12,030 nucleotides of DNA. Source: CAYMLL01 sp964390645. GTDB lineage: Bacteria; Planctomycetota; UBA8108. Of the stretch, positions 1-6,863 are shown piece after piece; position 1 is the stretch's first letter, and each line of letters opens with the position of its first letter. The notes below the pieces were generated by a model. It saw only the letters and a program-made list of their open reading frames with translations, had not been told where the DNA came from and did no database searches. The stretch lies in contig CAYMLL010000244.1 in the NCBI GenBank assembly GCA_964390645.1, positions 1-12,030 of the forward strand, read 5' to 3'. The translations under genes and the position numbers were made by a program.

Positions 1-75
1 GAACCGGGAGGCGTGAGGATCGCGGCCGCTCCCGGCCCTCCGGGCAGAATCGACAAGTAACATACAAGTCACCAT

Positions 76-98
76 CGCTCCGACGAGCCACCGGAGCG
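76..98. repeat. Second stem-loop next to the terminator
   Basis: CGCTCCG (76-82) and CGGAGCG (92-98) form a perfect 7-bp stem with a 9-nt loop, touching the A-run of the tRNA terminator. It has no T-run of its own on the plus strand. On the minus strand it lies just past the terminator's T-run, so it may be a backup or a 3'-end structure. Its function is unknown. Confidence 0.4.
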
Positions 99-136
99 AA
101 AAAAGCCCTCCGTAACTTCCTGCTGCGGAGGGCTTT
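99..136 (-). terminator. Intrinsic terminator of tRNA-Gly
   Basis: There is a perfect 11-bp inverted repeat (102-112 with 126-136, core GCCCTCCG/CGGAGGGC) around a 13-nt loop. On the minus strand the hairpin is followed by a run of six T residues (104-99). It lies 7 nt beyond the 3' end of the tRNA. Only three T residues follow the stem on the plus strand, so plus-strand termination would be weaker. Confidence 0.88.
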
Positions 137-142
137 AAGTGG

Positions 143-214
143 AGCGGGCGATGGGGATCGAACCCACGACCTACGGCTTGGGAAGCCGTCGCTCTACCAC
201 TGAGCTACGCCCGC
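143..214 (-). tRNA. tRNA-Gly (anticodon CCC)
   Basis: This gene reads GGG glycine codons. On the minus strand it folds into a full cloverleaf: a perfect 7-bp acceptor stem (GCGGGCG at 214-208 with CGCCCGC at 150-144), a D-arm GCTC/GAGC, an anticodon stem ACGGC/GCCGT around the loop TTCCCAA, and a T-arm with TTCGATC. Loop positions 34-36 read CCC. Base 143 would be the discriminator (T on the gene strand). No CCA is encoded. The gene is a single unit with its own promoter upstream and a terminator directly downstream. Confidence 0.95.
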
Positions 215-215
215 T

Positions 216-489
216 CGGCGGTTCATCGGAAACGGCGGAGGACGCAGTGTAGCACCGGCCGACGGGGCTCCGCAAGGCCACGAGGCTTCCTGCTGGCGAA
301 AGCGACGGCCAGAGCTCGAAGAGAGGTCCCGGACGATTCCCATCGGGCGTTCCAGCGCCCCCGCCCGGCCGCATATCTGGAGGAGGAGACTGTCCGGCGC
401 TGTGCTCGCCGGACCCTCCAGCGAGCCACCGGCCCTCTGCCGTGTCGGACGGACTGAACCCGCTTCCACGGTCCCGCACCACGCACCAC
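216..489. other. Intergenic region, tRNA promoter only
   Basis: This gap separates the minus-strand membrane protein gene (ending at 490) from the tRNA. Apart from the tRNA promoter at 246-275 I see nothing convincing. The open frames crossing it encode Arg/Pro/Ser-rich, low-complexity translations typical of GC-rich non-coding frames. No intrinsic terminator with a T-run follows the membrane protein gene. Confidence 0.6.
246..275 (-). promoter_or_regulatory. Extended -10 promoter of tRNA-Gly
   Basis: On the minus strand the sequence reads TTGCGG (275-270), an 18-bp spacer, then TACACT (251-246). A TG dinucleotide sits one base before the -10 box (TGC-TACACT), which is the extended -10 form of sigma-70 promoters. 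Transcription would start near 239, about 25 nt before the mature tRNA 5' end. This is a match by eye to the consensus and is the best promoter-like site in the 216-489 stretch. Confidence 0.55.
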
Positions 490-1296
490 TCAGGACGAAC
501 GCCGCGCTTCATCTTCTCGAGCCCTCGACCCCGGCGAACTCGAATCGGCTCGCCCTCCCCCGCGAGACACGCCGACACCCACACCGAGGAGTGTCGCACC
601 CAGGACCCCGACGACAGCCCAGAGCCATCCGAGTGCCGTGACGACGAGCTCGACGTGCAGGGCAGCGACCAGAATCGTCGCCCCCGCGGCCATCCACGCC
701 CGCCCACGCGTCGAGTTGCGCGTCCAGTCGACGACGTCGGGAACGAAGCCCTCCCTCGCCTCTGCAGTGGCCGGCACACCCGGACTCTCGGATTCAGGAA
801 CACGGTCCTCGACCTCGGACACGATGTCGGAAAGTCGCGCCTGGAAGCGGCTGATCCGCAGAGCCCCGATCCCGTACGCCAGGATCCCCAGAACGGCGAG
901 CACCCCGTGAACGGTGCCGAGTCGGGGGTAGACCAGCAGAGCCCCCCCGAGGACCCCCACGACCACGAGCAGTCCGGTGCAGACGAGCACCGTGGCGAGG
1001 AACGGATGGTAGATCCGGTTCAGACGCTCGACGAGCTCGAGGTCGAGGTTGTAGCGTCCGACGTGCTCCTTGACGAGCTTCGCCGCGCCGATGAACAGGG
1101 CCAGAGACAGGCACAGAGCGAAGACGGCGCCGAGGTCGGCGAAGAGGCCGATAACCATGTGCTGCGGCTGTCGGAAGTAACCGAACATGGCCGCGACCAC
1201 CAGCAAGGCAAGACTGAACGCGTTGAGGCAGGAGAAGAGACGTCGCACGCGTAGGCTCCCGCGAACGCTGCCTCGCCGGCTCGCTCCGAAGTGCAT
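490..1296 (-). CDS. Six-helix integral membrane protein, unknown function
   Basis: The 268-aa product is predicted to sit in the inner membrane. Six hydrophobic segments are visible near residues 20-40, 47-72, 98-123, 129-149, 202-222 and 224-243. A charged soluble loop (about 150-200) with an acidic, Pro-rich stretch divides them 4+2. The tail is Ser/Arg/Asp-rich. A polar link near residues 76-97 (sequence KEHVGRYNLDLELVERLNR) joins helices 2 and 3. I recognise no family, and no catalytic motif stands out. The frame stays open to 1734, but that extension is Arg/Ser-rich and unlikely to be translated. ATG at 1296 is used here but has no close Shine-Dalgarno sequence. GTG at 1248, seven bases after GGGAG, would give 252 aa and is a serious alternative. 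The gene stands alone, with no same-strand neighbour within 900 bases. Confidence 0.72.
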   Translation of the reverse strand: MHFGASRRGSVRGSLRVRRLFSCLNAFSLALLVVAAMFGYFRQPQHMVIGLFADLGAVFALCLSLALFIGAAKLVKEHVGRYNLDLELVERLNRIYHPFLATVLVCTGLLVVVGVLGGALLVYPRLGTVHGVLAVLGILAYGIGALRISRFQARLSDIVSEVEDRVPESESPGVPATAEAREGFVPDVVDWTRNSTRGRAWMAAGATILVAALHVELVVTALGWLWAVVGVLGATLLGVGVGVSRGGGRADSSSPGSRAREDEARRSS

Positions 1297-2229
1297 CGGC
1301 TTGCGCGCAACTCCCTGCCGGACCGCAGAAGCGCCGGAGATCGATGCCGCCCACCGCCCCACGAACGGCAAGCAGAAACACCACACCGCTCGAGTGCACA
1401 CCTGCCACGCGTTCGCTCTCGAGGTCATCCCCGAGACACGGTCGACAGATTTGGAGCCGAAAGGAAAACCGCGAGAGCGAGCGGGACCGAATTGTCCCCG
1501 ATCGTTCGCTTTGCTTCCTAGATAGCAGGTCCGTCGAAGACCATCAAGCCGAAGTGAACGGCTGACGGCGACGAGGTCCCGAAGAGAACGGAAAGGGCCA
1601 GACCGAGCCACTCCCAGCGCAAGTGAACGAAGCACGAGCGACTGCCCACCGCCTTGAAGGCCGACCCGACGATCCGCAGAATGGGATCTTCGACGAAGAC
1701 CATCAAGACCGTGACGACGAGAGGACACGGCCACGAAGTCCGGTGAACCCGCTGAGAACCGGCAGGCTCGCGGGGTGAGTCGACGCGAGCGATTCGCGAC
1801 CGGTTCGTCTCGACGGACAGGGCGGATCAGGTCGAAGACACCGAACCCTGGGACCTGTTCGAGATCGACGAAGCCCCGGAAACGACCACCGACTCGCTAT
1901 TCACGGGTGCCGCCGATACACCGACCGGCGCCGAGATCCCGCAAGACCGTCGTACCCGGCGGACGGTCCCAAGCTCTCCTCGACCCCGCTCCTCACCGTG
2001 GAGACAGGACCCGCCGCCAGCCACGGGTGGAAGGCGACGGCCACCAGCGCGAGGAGCGAGCGCGCCCGGTTGCGAATCACCGCACACAGGCGAAGGGCGA
2101 CGACAGGAGCACCCGGCGACGGGACGACGATCGAACGATCGTGGACGACCTCCTGAAGAATGCTGCGGGTGTCCGGGATCCGGTACCTTGCCGGGGCCAC
2201 GAACCTGACTCAACGCCGGGACGACAGGC
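1297..2229. other. No confident gene; possible minus-strand relics
   Basis: These 930 bases separate two minus-strand genes. No single frame looks coding throughout. On the minus strand, coding-like stretches appear in different frames. One is from a GTG at 2200 to 1901, with a hydrophobic core including LLALVAVAFHPWLAAG. Another is the end of a frame closing at 1827 (APVGVSAAPVNSESVVVSG). A third is the small frame at 1518-1703. Between them the translation turns Arg-rich. This could be decayed sequence, sequence containing indel errors, or non-coding DNA. I see no tRNA, terminator or transposase here. Confidence 0.35.
1518..1703 (-). CDS. Candidate small hydrophobic protein or gene fragment
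   Basis: From ATG at 1703 this frame gives 61 aa ending at TAG (1518-1520). The translation is non-repetitive and rich in aromatic and aliphatic residues (for example FVHLRWEWLGLALSVLF). Its third codon positions are mostly G or C, unlike the Arg-rich shadow frames over the same bases. There is no clear Shine-Dalgarno sequence. The frame continues upstream without a stop to a TGA at 1827-1829 and then contains more hydrophobic residues (PLVVTVLM), so this may be the 3' end of a broken gene. No family is recognised. It could be spurious. Confidence 0.22.
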   Translation of the reverse strand: MVFVEDPILRIVGSAFKAVGSRSCFVHLRWEWLGLALSVLFGTSSPSAVHFGLMVFDGPAI

Positions 2230-3027
2230 TCATCCCGGGCCCGCAAGCCCTCTCAGAAGGAAGCCGACGGCGTACGCAAGCCCGGCTGCAACCCCTCCGA
2301 CCCCCAGCGTCTCGAAGCCTGCCAGCAGCCACCCTTGATCCACGAAACGACTCTTCAGCGCCCCCACCCCGAAGAACGCGGCAGCCGTCAGGATGGCGCT
2401 CCAGAAAAAGGCCCATGCCCCACCGGTCGACGTCGCCAGGTCGAGGACGAAAGGGAGCAGAGGCACGGCCCCGATCAGGACGAAGGAGGCGAAGGTCGCG
2501 GAAGCGGCAGTCCACGGAGACGGACCGCTGAGAGCCAATCCGTGCTCCTCCTGAAGCATCGTATCGACCCAGCGATTCTCATCAGCCGTGATGACGTCGA
2601 CGACGGTCTCGAGGTTCTCCCCGGCAAAGCCCTTGGCCTCGAAGATCTGCCTCACCTCCTCTCTCTCGCCTTGCGGGCAGGCCGCGATGTGGAGTTGCTC
2701 CACGCGCCGGGTCCGTTGGAGAACCTGCTCCTGAGCCCGCGTGCCGAGGAAGTTGCTGACCGCCATGCTGAACCCGTCGGCGATCAGGTTCGCCACACCG
2801 AGAACGATGACGATGGCCGGTGAAAGGCCGGCCCCGATAACGCCAGCGACGACCGCGAAGGTCGTCACCGCACCGTCGATCGCACCGTATATGAAATCGC
2901 GCAGGTAGCTGACCCCGGGCGCCCCGCTGAGGCGTCTCCTGATGGCGTCCGGCGTGTGCGCCTGCCGCAATTTCGCGACACTGCCCTGCCGCTGCGTCCG
3001 GTCAGCTCCGGAATCCGACCGCGCCAT
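2230..3027 (-). CDS. VIT1/CCC1-family iron/manganese transporter
   Basis: The 265-aa membrane protein belongs to the vacuolar iron transporter (VIT1/CCC1, DUF125) family, whose members move Fe2+ or Mn2+ across membranes, often out of the cytoplasm. The first helix carries the family signature GAIDGAVTTFAVVAG (residues 48-62, with Asp51). Helix 2 contains LIADGFSMAVSNF (81-93), with Asp84 and Met88 at the usual metal-path region. A soluble acidic segment (about 95-165; Glu121, 123, 124, 130, 137, 140, 160, 161) matches the cytoplasmic metal-binding helices. Three more helices follow (about 174-196, 205-222, 236-257), giving the family's five. ATG at 3027 is preferred: AAGGGA lies 9 nt upstream, and a good promoter at 3074-3102 overlaps the alternative ATG at 3075. 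Which metal is carried, and in which direction, cannot be read from the sequence. Confidence 0.9.
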   Translation of the reverse strand: MARSDSGADRTQRQGSVAKLRQAHTPDAIRRRLSGAPGVSYLRDFIYGAIDGAVTTFAVVAGVIGAGLSPAIVIVLGVANLIADGFSMAVSNFLGTRAQEQVLQRTRRVEQLHIAACPQGEREEVRQIFEAKGFAGENLETVVDVITADENRWVDTMLQEEHGLALSGPSPWTAASATFASFVLIGAVPLLPFVLDLATSTGGAWAFFWSAILTAAAFFGVGALKSRFVDQGWLLAGFETLGVGGVAAGLAYAVGFLLRGLAGPG

Positions 3028-3073
3028 TCTCCCATATCCCTTCACTGGCTTCTGTAAACTCTCTAGCGAGTCC

Positions 3074-3102
3074 ATTTTACCAACCACAGATTCGCCCGTC
3101 GA
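3074..3102 (-). promoter_or_regulatory. Promoter of the VIT-family gene
   Basis: On the minus strand TCGACG (3102-3097, 4 of 6 to the -35 consensus) is followed by a 17-bp spacer and TAAAAT (3079-3074, 5 of 6 to the -10 consensus). Transcription would begin near 3067, giving a leader of about 40 nt to ATG 3027. The T-rich -10 box stands out in this GC-rich context. Because it overlaps the upstream ATG at 3075, it argues that the shorter protein is the real one. Confidence 0.5.
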
Positions 3103-3467
3103 CCGCCCGACCCTCCATGACGCGATTCCCTGCCCCCGACGGTCGGATCCGCCGGCCACCGTCCGGGCGAGCGCCAGGCACGGCAGAGCATTCCACGAAC
3201 CCGTGAGGTTCTCCGCGACCTCCCCGCCGATCCCGACGAGGCCATCGGCCCGCCCACGAGAGCCCGATTTCGAGAGCCGCCGCCGCGGTCCGGACCCTCG
3301 TTCCAGCAACGGTGGCACCCCCGGGCCCCCGGGTACGCCGCCGGACGCCGTCGCTCTTCGCTTGACCGCAAGCAGGCTCTTGCTTAACAGACGGCCCCTG
3401 GGCTACAAGAGGGGGCTCGTTCTGGCATTCCCCCCGCCTGTCTCCGAGGAACTAACGTCCGGCAGTC
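3103..3467. other. Divergent intergenic region, VIT gene / LacI gene
   Basis: The minus-strand transporter and plus-strand regulator are transcribed away from each other. The transporter promoter lies at the left edge and a candidate regulator promoter with a dyad at 3363-3409. The stretch 3103-3360 shows nothing else. Long open frames across it are Pro/Arg-rich shadows. Confidence 0.5.
3363..3409 (+). promoter_or_regulatory. Candidate promoter and operator of the LacI-type gene
   Basis: TTGCTT (3380-3385), an 18-bp spacer and TACAAG (3404-3409) form a fair sigma-70-like pair. TTGACC at 3363-3368 is an alternative -35 box. Overlapping these is the dyad AAGCA-N6-TGCTT (3370-3385), with an alternative pairing GCAAG/CTTGC (3368-3383). 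A 16-bp dyad inside a promoter is where a LacI-family protein often binds to repress its own gene. That role is inferred from position and symmetry only. Confidence 0.3.
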
Positions 3468-4529
3468 ATGCCCCACCCCGTCAAGCAAAAGGGACCCGAC
3501 ATGGCGACGATTGCCAGGAAGCTCGGTGTCTCGAAGACCACCGTTCACTACGCGCTGCGCGACACCGGCCGCGTCAGCAAGCAGATGCGCGAAAAAGTCC
3601 GCGCGGTCGCACGCGACCTCGGCTACCGTCCGAACCGTCTGGCCCGGAGCCTGCGCACGAAGAGAACCGACACCATCGGCGTCGTGCTGCTGTCCCTCCG
3701 CACAACGTACCACGCACGACTGCTCGCCGGGATCGAGGCTGCGGCGCAGGAGCGCGAGTTCGGCGCTCTGCTGGCGATTTCCAACCGCGACTTCGAGGTC
3801 GAGAAGCGGAGAGTGGACCTCCTCCTGGAGAAGGGAATCGACGGACTCATCGCCGCACCGGTGGCGTCGAAGGAGAGCGCCGCCTACTACGAGCGCCTCG
3901 TCGCCGACGGTCTCAAGATCGTCTTCGTCGACCGGGACGTTCCCGGACTTCAGGTCGATGCGGTCAGCACGGACAACGAGCTCGGCGGCATGCTCGCAAC
4001 GCGACAGCTGGTCCGTGGTGGACGCAAGACGATCGCCTTCCTTCCCCCGATGCCGGTCTCCGCACAGACCACATCCGTTCGAGGACGCCTCCACGGCTGC
4101 ATGCGGGCGCTGAAAGAAGCCGGGCTGAAGCCTTCCACCGTCCTGGAAGCGAAGGACGACGGGTTCGAGACCGACGAGGCGTACGCCTCGGACGTTGTCA
4201 CGAAGTACCTGTCCTCCGGACGCCGCAGCTTCGATGCCCTCTTCGCAGCGCACGATGGCCTGGCCTACGGTGCCATCAACGCGCTTACCCGAAGAGGCCT
4301 CCGCGTTCCCCAGGATGTCGCCGTCGTCGGATTCGACGACCAGGACTCGAGCGGCTTCTTTCAGCCGCCGTTGACGACAATCCGTCAGCCGGCGGAGCTC
4401 ATCGGACGCGAAGCCGTGCGCATCCTGTTCCGAGAGTTCTCCGAACCACGACAAACCGAACCACGCCAGCGCGTCCTTCTCGACCCAACCCTCGTCGTCC
4501 GGGATTCCTGCGGCTCCAACGCGCCCTGA
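3468..4529 (+). CDS. LacI-family transcriptional regulator
   Basis: This is a DNA-binding repressor or activator of the LacI/GalR family, 353 aa. Residues 11-35 form the helix-turn-helix (MATIARKLGVSKTTVHYAL, with VS-TV at the recognition helix). Residues 53-67 (GYRPNRLARSLRTKR) give the hinge helix that inserts into the minor groove. From about 69 to 340 runs a periplasmic-binding-protein-like effector domain, starting TIGVV and ending with the family's typical VAVVGFDD (about 285) and PPLTTIRQP (about 297). The sugar or metabolite it senses is not evident. ATG 3468 keeps the residues before helix 1. ATG 3501 has a better Shine-Dalgarno (GGGA, 6 nt before it) but would begin inside the helix. 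It stands alone on the plus strand, 182 bases before fhs, which may be a target. Confidence 0.93.
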   Translation: MPHPVKQKGPDMATIARKLGVSKTTVHYALRDTGRVSKQMREKVRAVARDLGYRPNRLARSLRTKRTDTIGVVLLSLRTTYHARLLAGIEAAAQEREFGALLAISNRDFEVEKRRVDLLLEKGIDGLIAAPVASKESAAYYERLVADGLKIVFVDRDVPGLQVDAVSTDNELGGMLATRQLVRGGRKTIAFLPPMPVSAQTTSVRGRLHGCMRALKEAGLKPSTVLEAKDDGFETDEAYASDVVTKYLSSGRRSFDALFAAHDGLAYGAINALTRRGLRVPQDVAVVGFDDQDSSGFFQPPLTTIRQPAELIGREAVRILFREFSEPRQTEPRQRVLLDPTLVVRDSCGSNAP

Positions 4530-4556
4530 CAGATAACACCACCGTCGCGACCACGA

Positions 4557-4566
4557 GGCTCGAGCC
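4557..4566. repeat. Perfect palindrome GGCTCGAGCC
   Basis: A 10-bp perfect palindrome 27 bases after the regulator stop codon, with the CG centre found in many LacI-family operators. It is immediately followed by GGTT-CCGGGT-AACC (4567-4580). It may be an operator half or part of a weak hairpin. No T-run follows it. Confidence 0.35.
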
Positions 4567-4568
4567 GG

Positions 4569-4610
4569 TTCCGGGTAACCGGAGTTCCGGGTAACCGGAG
4601 TTCCGGGTGG
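4569..4610 (+). repeat. 16-bp tandem repeat upstream of fhs
   Basis: TTCCGGGTAACCGGAG occurs at 4569-4584 and identically at 4585-4600, then again as the first 8 bases plus a diverged end at 4601-4610. Each junction creates the inverted repeat CCGGA-GT-TCCGG (4579-4590 and 4595-4606), so two symmetric sites lie 16 bp apart. It sits 37 bases before a TTGACA box of the putative fhs promoter. It could be an operator array, a small variable tandem repeat, or a remnant of slippage. Confidence 0.85.
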
Positions 4611-4646
4611 TCCAATCAGCCGCCAGACCGCTCCAGCACAGACGAT

Positions 4647-4675
4647 TTGACACGTGGCGTCCTCGCAGCGAGACT
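4647..4675 (+). promoter_or_regulatory. Candidate fhs promoter
   Basis: A perfect TTGACA -35 box at 4647-4652 is followed, after 17 bp, by GAGACT (4670-4675, 3 of 6 to the -10 consensus). The palindrome CACGTG (4651-4656) overlaps the -35 box. Transcription would start near 4682, leaving a leader of about 30 nt before ATG 4712. The -10 match is poor, so the site may need an activator or another sigma factor. Confidence 0.4.
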
Positions 4676-4711
4676 CCTCAACACGCCCTTCGCGACGCCG
4701 GTGATGCTCCC

Positions 4712-6355
4712 ATGCAGCACGATTTGAAGATCGAACACGACACGCCGAAGCTCCCGATCCGCGAGATCGCCGCGAAGCTCGGCCTCGGCGAGGATGAGTA
4801 CCTGCCCCACGGTCGGCACATCGCGAAGATGCCGCTGAACCTCCTGGAGGACTCGACGCGCAAGCCTCCCGACGGCAAGTTGATCCTGGTCACCGCGATG
4901 AGTCCGACGCCCTCCGGCGAAGGAAAGACGACGACAGCCGTCGGACTCGCCGACTCGCTGAACCGTCTCGACCGGCGCGCCAGCCTGGCGCTACGCGAGC
5001 CGTCGCTCGGCCCCTACTTCGGCATCAAGGGCGGAGGCACCGGGGCCGGTCATGCACAGGTGGTCCCCGCGGAGGACATCAATCTCCACTTCACCGGTGA
5101 CATAGCCGCCGTCTCGAAGGCCGCGAACCTCCTCGCGGCGATGATCGACAACCATCTGCACCACTCGAACCCGCTGGACATCGACCAGCGCCGCATCGTC
5201 TGGAAACGCGTGGTCGACCTCAACGACCGTGCGCTTCGCGATATCGTGATCGGCCTCGGCGGTCCGCTTCACGGGATACCTCGCAAGGACGGGTTCTACA
5301 TCACGCCGGCCTCGGAGGTGATGGCGATCCTCTGCCTCGCGACGAGCTTCCCCGACCTGCGCAGGCGGATCCAGAACATCATCTTCGGCTACACCCGGGC
5401 GAACGAGCCGATCTCGTCCGGCGCACTCGAGGTCGACGCGGCCATGGCGGTGCTGCTGCGCGACGCGATCCTGCCGAACCTCGTGCAGACTCTCGAGCAC
5501 TCGCCGACGTTCGTCCACGGCGGCCCTTTCGCGAACGTCGCCCACGGTTGCTCGAGCGTGCTCGCGACGCGCATGGGGCTCGCGTTCGGCGACTACCTCG
5601 TGACCGAGGCGGGTTTCGGATCGGACCTCGGGGCCGAGAAGTTCTTCAATCTCAAGTGCCGCATGGCGGGGCTCACGCCCGCGGGCGCGGTGATCGTCGC
5701 GACACTCAAGGCCGTTCAATTCCACGGAGGCTACGACAAGGGCGGCGGGTGGGACAACCTCAGCCGGCACATCGACAACGTGCGCCGATTCGGCGTCGAG
5801 CCCGTCGTCGCGATCAACCGCTTTCCGGACGACGGCCCACGCGAGCTGACGGCGCTGCTCGAGGCCTGTGACAGGAAGGGCGTCCGTTGCGCGGTGTCGG
5901 AGGTCCACGCGCACGGCAGCAAGGGCGGCGTCGATCTCGCCCGTGCGGTCATCGAGGTCGCGGAGAGCAAGTCGCGCAAGAAGTTCCAGCTGCTCTACCC
6001 GGACAGTCTTCCGCTGCGCGAGAAGATCCGGACGATCGCGGAGCAGATGTACGGCGCGGGCAAGGTGACGTTCACGACGGCCACCTCGCGACGCCTCGAT
6101 CAGTTCACCGAGATGGGCTACGGCGAGCTGCCGGTCTGCATGGCAAAGACTCCGATGTCGTTCAGCGACGATCCGAAGCTCCACGGCGCCCCCGAGGGCT
6201 TCGAGATCACGATCAACGACGTCATGCTCTCCGCGGGCGCCGGATTCGTCGTCGCCATCGCGGGCAACGTCATACCGATGCCGGGCCTGCCGACGAACCC
6301 CGCAGCGCTACGCATCAAGATCGACGACGAGGGCAACCTCGAGGCGATGGCCTAG
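4712..6355 (+). CDS. fhs: Formate-tetrahydrofolate ligase
   Basis: The enzyme (EC 6.3.4.3) joins formate to tetrahydrofolate using ATP, giving 10-formyl-THF for purine and initiator-tRNA formylation, or for C1 assimilation. The product is cytoplasmic and 547 aa, close to the usual 555-560. The phosphate-binding loop PTPSGEGKTTT lies at residues 65-75. REPSLGPYFGIKGGGTGAGH (95-114) and EDINLHFTGD (121-130) follow. Further conserved blocks are EAGFGSDLGAEKFFNLKCR and, near the C-terminus, MPGLPTNPAA. The frame is open back to 4607, but the extra residues lack family similarity. ATG 4712 begins the conserved N-terminal region, although no strong Shine-Dalgarno precedes it. The gene appears monocistronic: no folD or other folate gene adjoins it here. 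A Wood-Ljungdahl role cannot be inferred from this gene alone. Confidence 0.97.
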   Translation: MQHDLKIEHDTPKLPIREIAAKLGLGEDEYLPHGRHIAKMPLNLLEDSTRKPPDGKLILVTAMSPTPSGEGKTTTAVGLADSLNRLDRRASLALREPSLGPYFGIKGGGTGAGHAQVVPAEDINLHFTGDIAAVSKAANLLAAMIDNHLHHSNPLDIDQRRIVWKRVVDLNDRALRDIVIGLGGPLHGIPRKDGFYITPASEVMAILCLATSFPDLRRRIQNIIFGYTRANEPISSGALEVDAAMAVLLRDAILPNLVQTLEHSPTFVHGGPFANVAHGCSSVLATRMGLAFGDYLVTEAGFGSDLGAEKFFNLKCRMAGLTPAGAVIVATLKAVQFHGGYDKGGGWDNLSRHIDNVRRFGVEPVVAINRFPDDGPRELTALLEACDRKGVRCAVSEVHAHGSKGGVDLARAVIEVAESKSRKKFQLLYPDSLPLREKIRTIAEQMYGAGKVTFTTATSRRLDQFTEMGYGELPVCMAKTPMSFSDDPKLHGAPEGFEITINDVMLSAGAGFVVAIAGNVIPMPGLPTNPAALRIKIDDEGNLEAMA

Positions 6356-6401
6356 GGGCCTGTGCGAAAATCGCCGGCGGAGATCGCTCGGAATCCGGAT
6401 C

Positions 6402-6659
6402 GTGAATCGGGCCGGCCGAGGCCGGTCAGGCAAGGTGTGGGTCGGAGATCGACCCTCGAAAGTCCATCTCGCGGTCTCGACCCGGCGTCTCTTCGCAGCC
6501 CTCGCCGCGGAAGTCGACGACGACGTCCGGCTCGACACCAGCCACTCGACTCGGCTCCTCGAGTACCTTGATCCCAGGGGGCCGATCCCGGCTCCGCCGT
6601 ATCCGGAGCCCGCAACAGAGCAGACCGAAGACGTCTCGACCTGCCAGGGTACTCTCTGA
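6402..6659 (+). CDS. Doubtful 85-aa ORF downstream of fhs
   Basis: GTG at 6402 opens an 85-codon frame with mostly G/C third positions and a varied translation (VHLAVSTRRLFAALAAEVDD, then a Pro-rich tail). There is no good Shine-Dalgarno and no recognised family. It begins 46 bases after fhs. It could be a small hypothetical gene, a fragment, or a chance open frame in GC-rich DNA. It is recorded because nothing else explains 6356-6689. Confidence 0.2.
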   Translation: MNRAGRGRSGKVWVGDRPSKVHLAVSTRRLFAALAAEVDDDVRLDTSHSTRLLEYLDPRGPIPAPPYPEPATEQTEDVSTCQGTL

Positions 6660-6689
6660 CTTCGCTGCGCTGCGGGTATCAGGGCCGGA

Positions 6690-6863
6690 TCAAAGCTCGC
6701 CCATCTCGTCCAGCTCCCGGGTCAGGCTCTCCTCGTTGTCGTAGGTCCCATCGCCGCGCGTCGAATCGAAGTTCCGCAGGATCCTGCTGAGTCGATCTTG
6801 CAGCTGGCGCAGGACCGCACGCAACTGGACGAGTTCCTGGCGCCAGTCAGTTTGTGTGCTCAT
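6690..6863 (-). CDS. Small 57-aa hypothetical protein, coiled-coil-like
   Basis: ATG at 6863 opens a clean 57-codon frame to TGA at 6690-6692. The N-terminal half (WRQELVQLRAVLRQLQDRL, about residues 7-25) is an amphipathic, coiled-coil-like helix with regularly spaced Leu and Val. The second half is acidic (TYDNEESLTRELDEMGEL). The protein is soluble and has no cysteine. GGAA lies about 8 nt before the ATG. Its start overlaps the stop of the upstream same-strand frame in the arrangement ATGA (6860-6863), the usual sign of translational coupling, so the two probably form one transcript. No family is recognised. Similar short acidic helical proteins are often partners or regulators, but no function is assigned. 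Confidence 0.55.
   Translation of the reverse strand: MSTQTDWRQELVQLRAVLRQLQDRLSRILRNFDSTRGDGTYDNEESLTRELDEMGEL

Noticed and set aside
28..45. CCCGG-CCCT-CCGGG hairpin at the left edge
   Set aside because: It is only five base pairs in very GC-rich DNA, with no T-run; expected by chance.
442..1254. Plus-strand frame of 270 codons
   Set aside because: It is antisense to the six-helix membrane protein, with a charged, helix-free translation. The minus-strand reading is clearly the membrane protein.
1297..1734. N-terminal extension of the six-helix protein frame
   Set aside because: The extra 146 codons are Arg/Ser-rich and overlap a different, more coding-like frame at 1518-1703.
2942..4594. 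Long 550-codon plus-strand frame
   Set aside because: It is Pro/Arg/Ser-rich low complexity and runs over the VIT gene and the LacI gene in the wrong frame.
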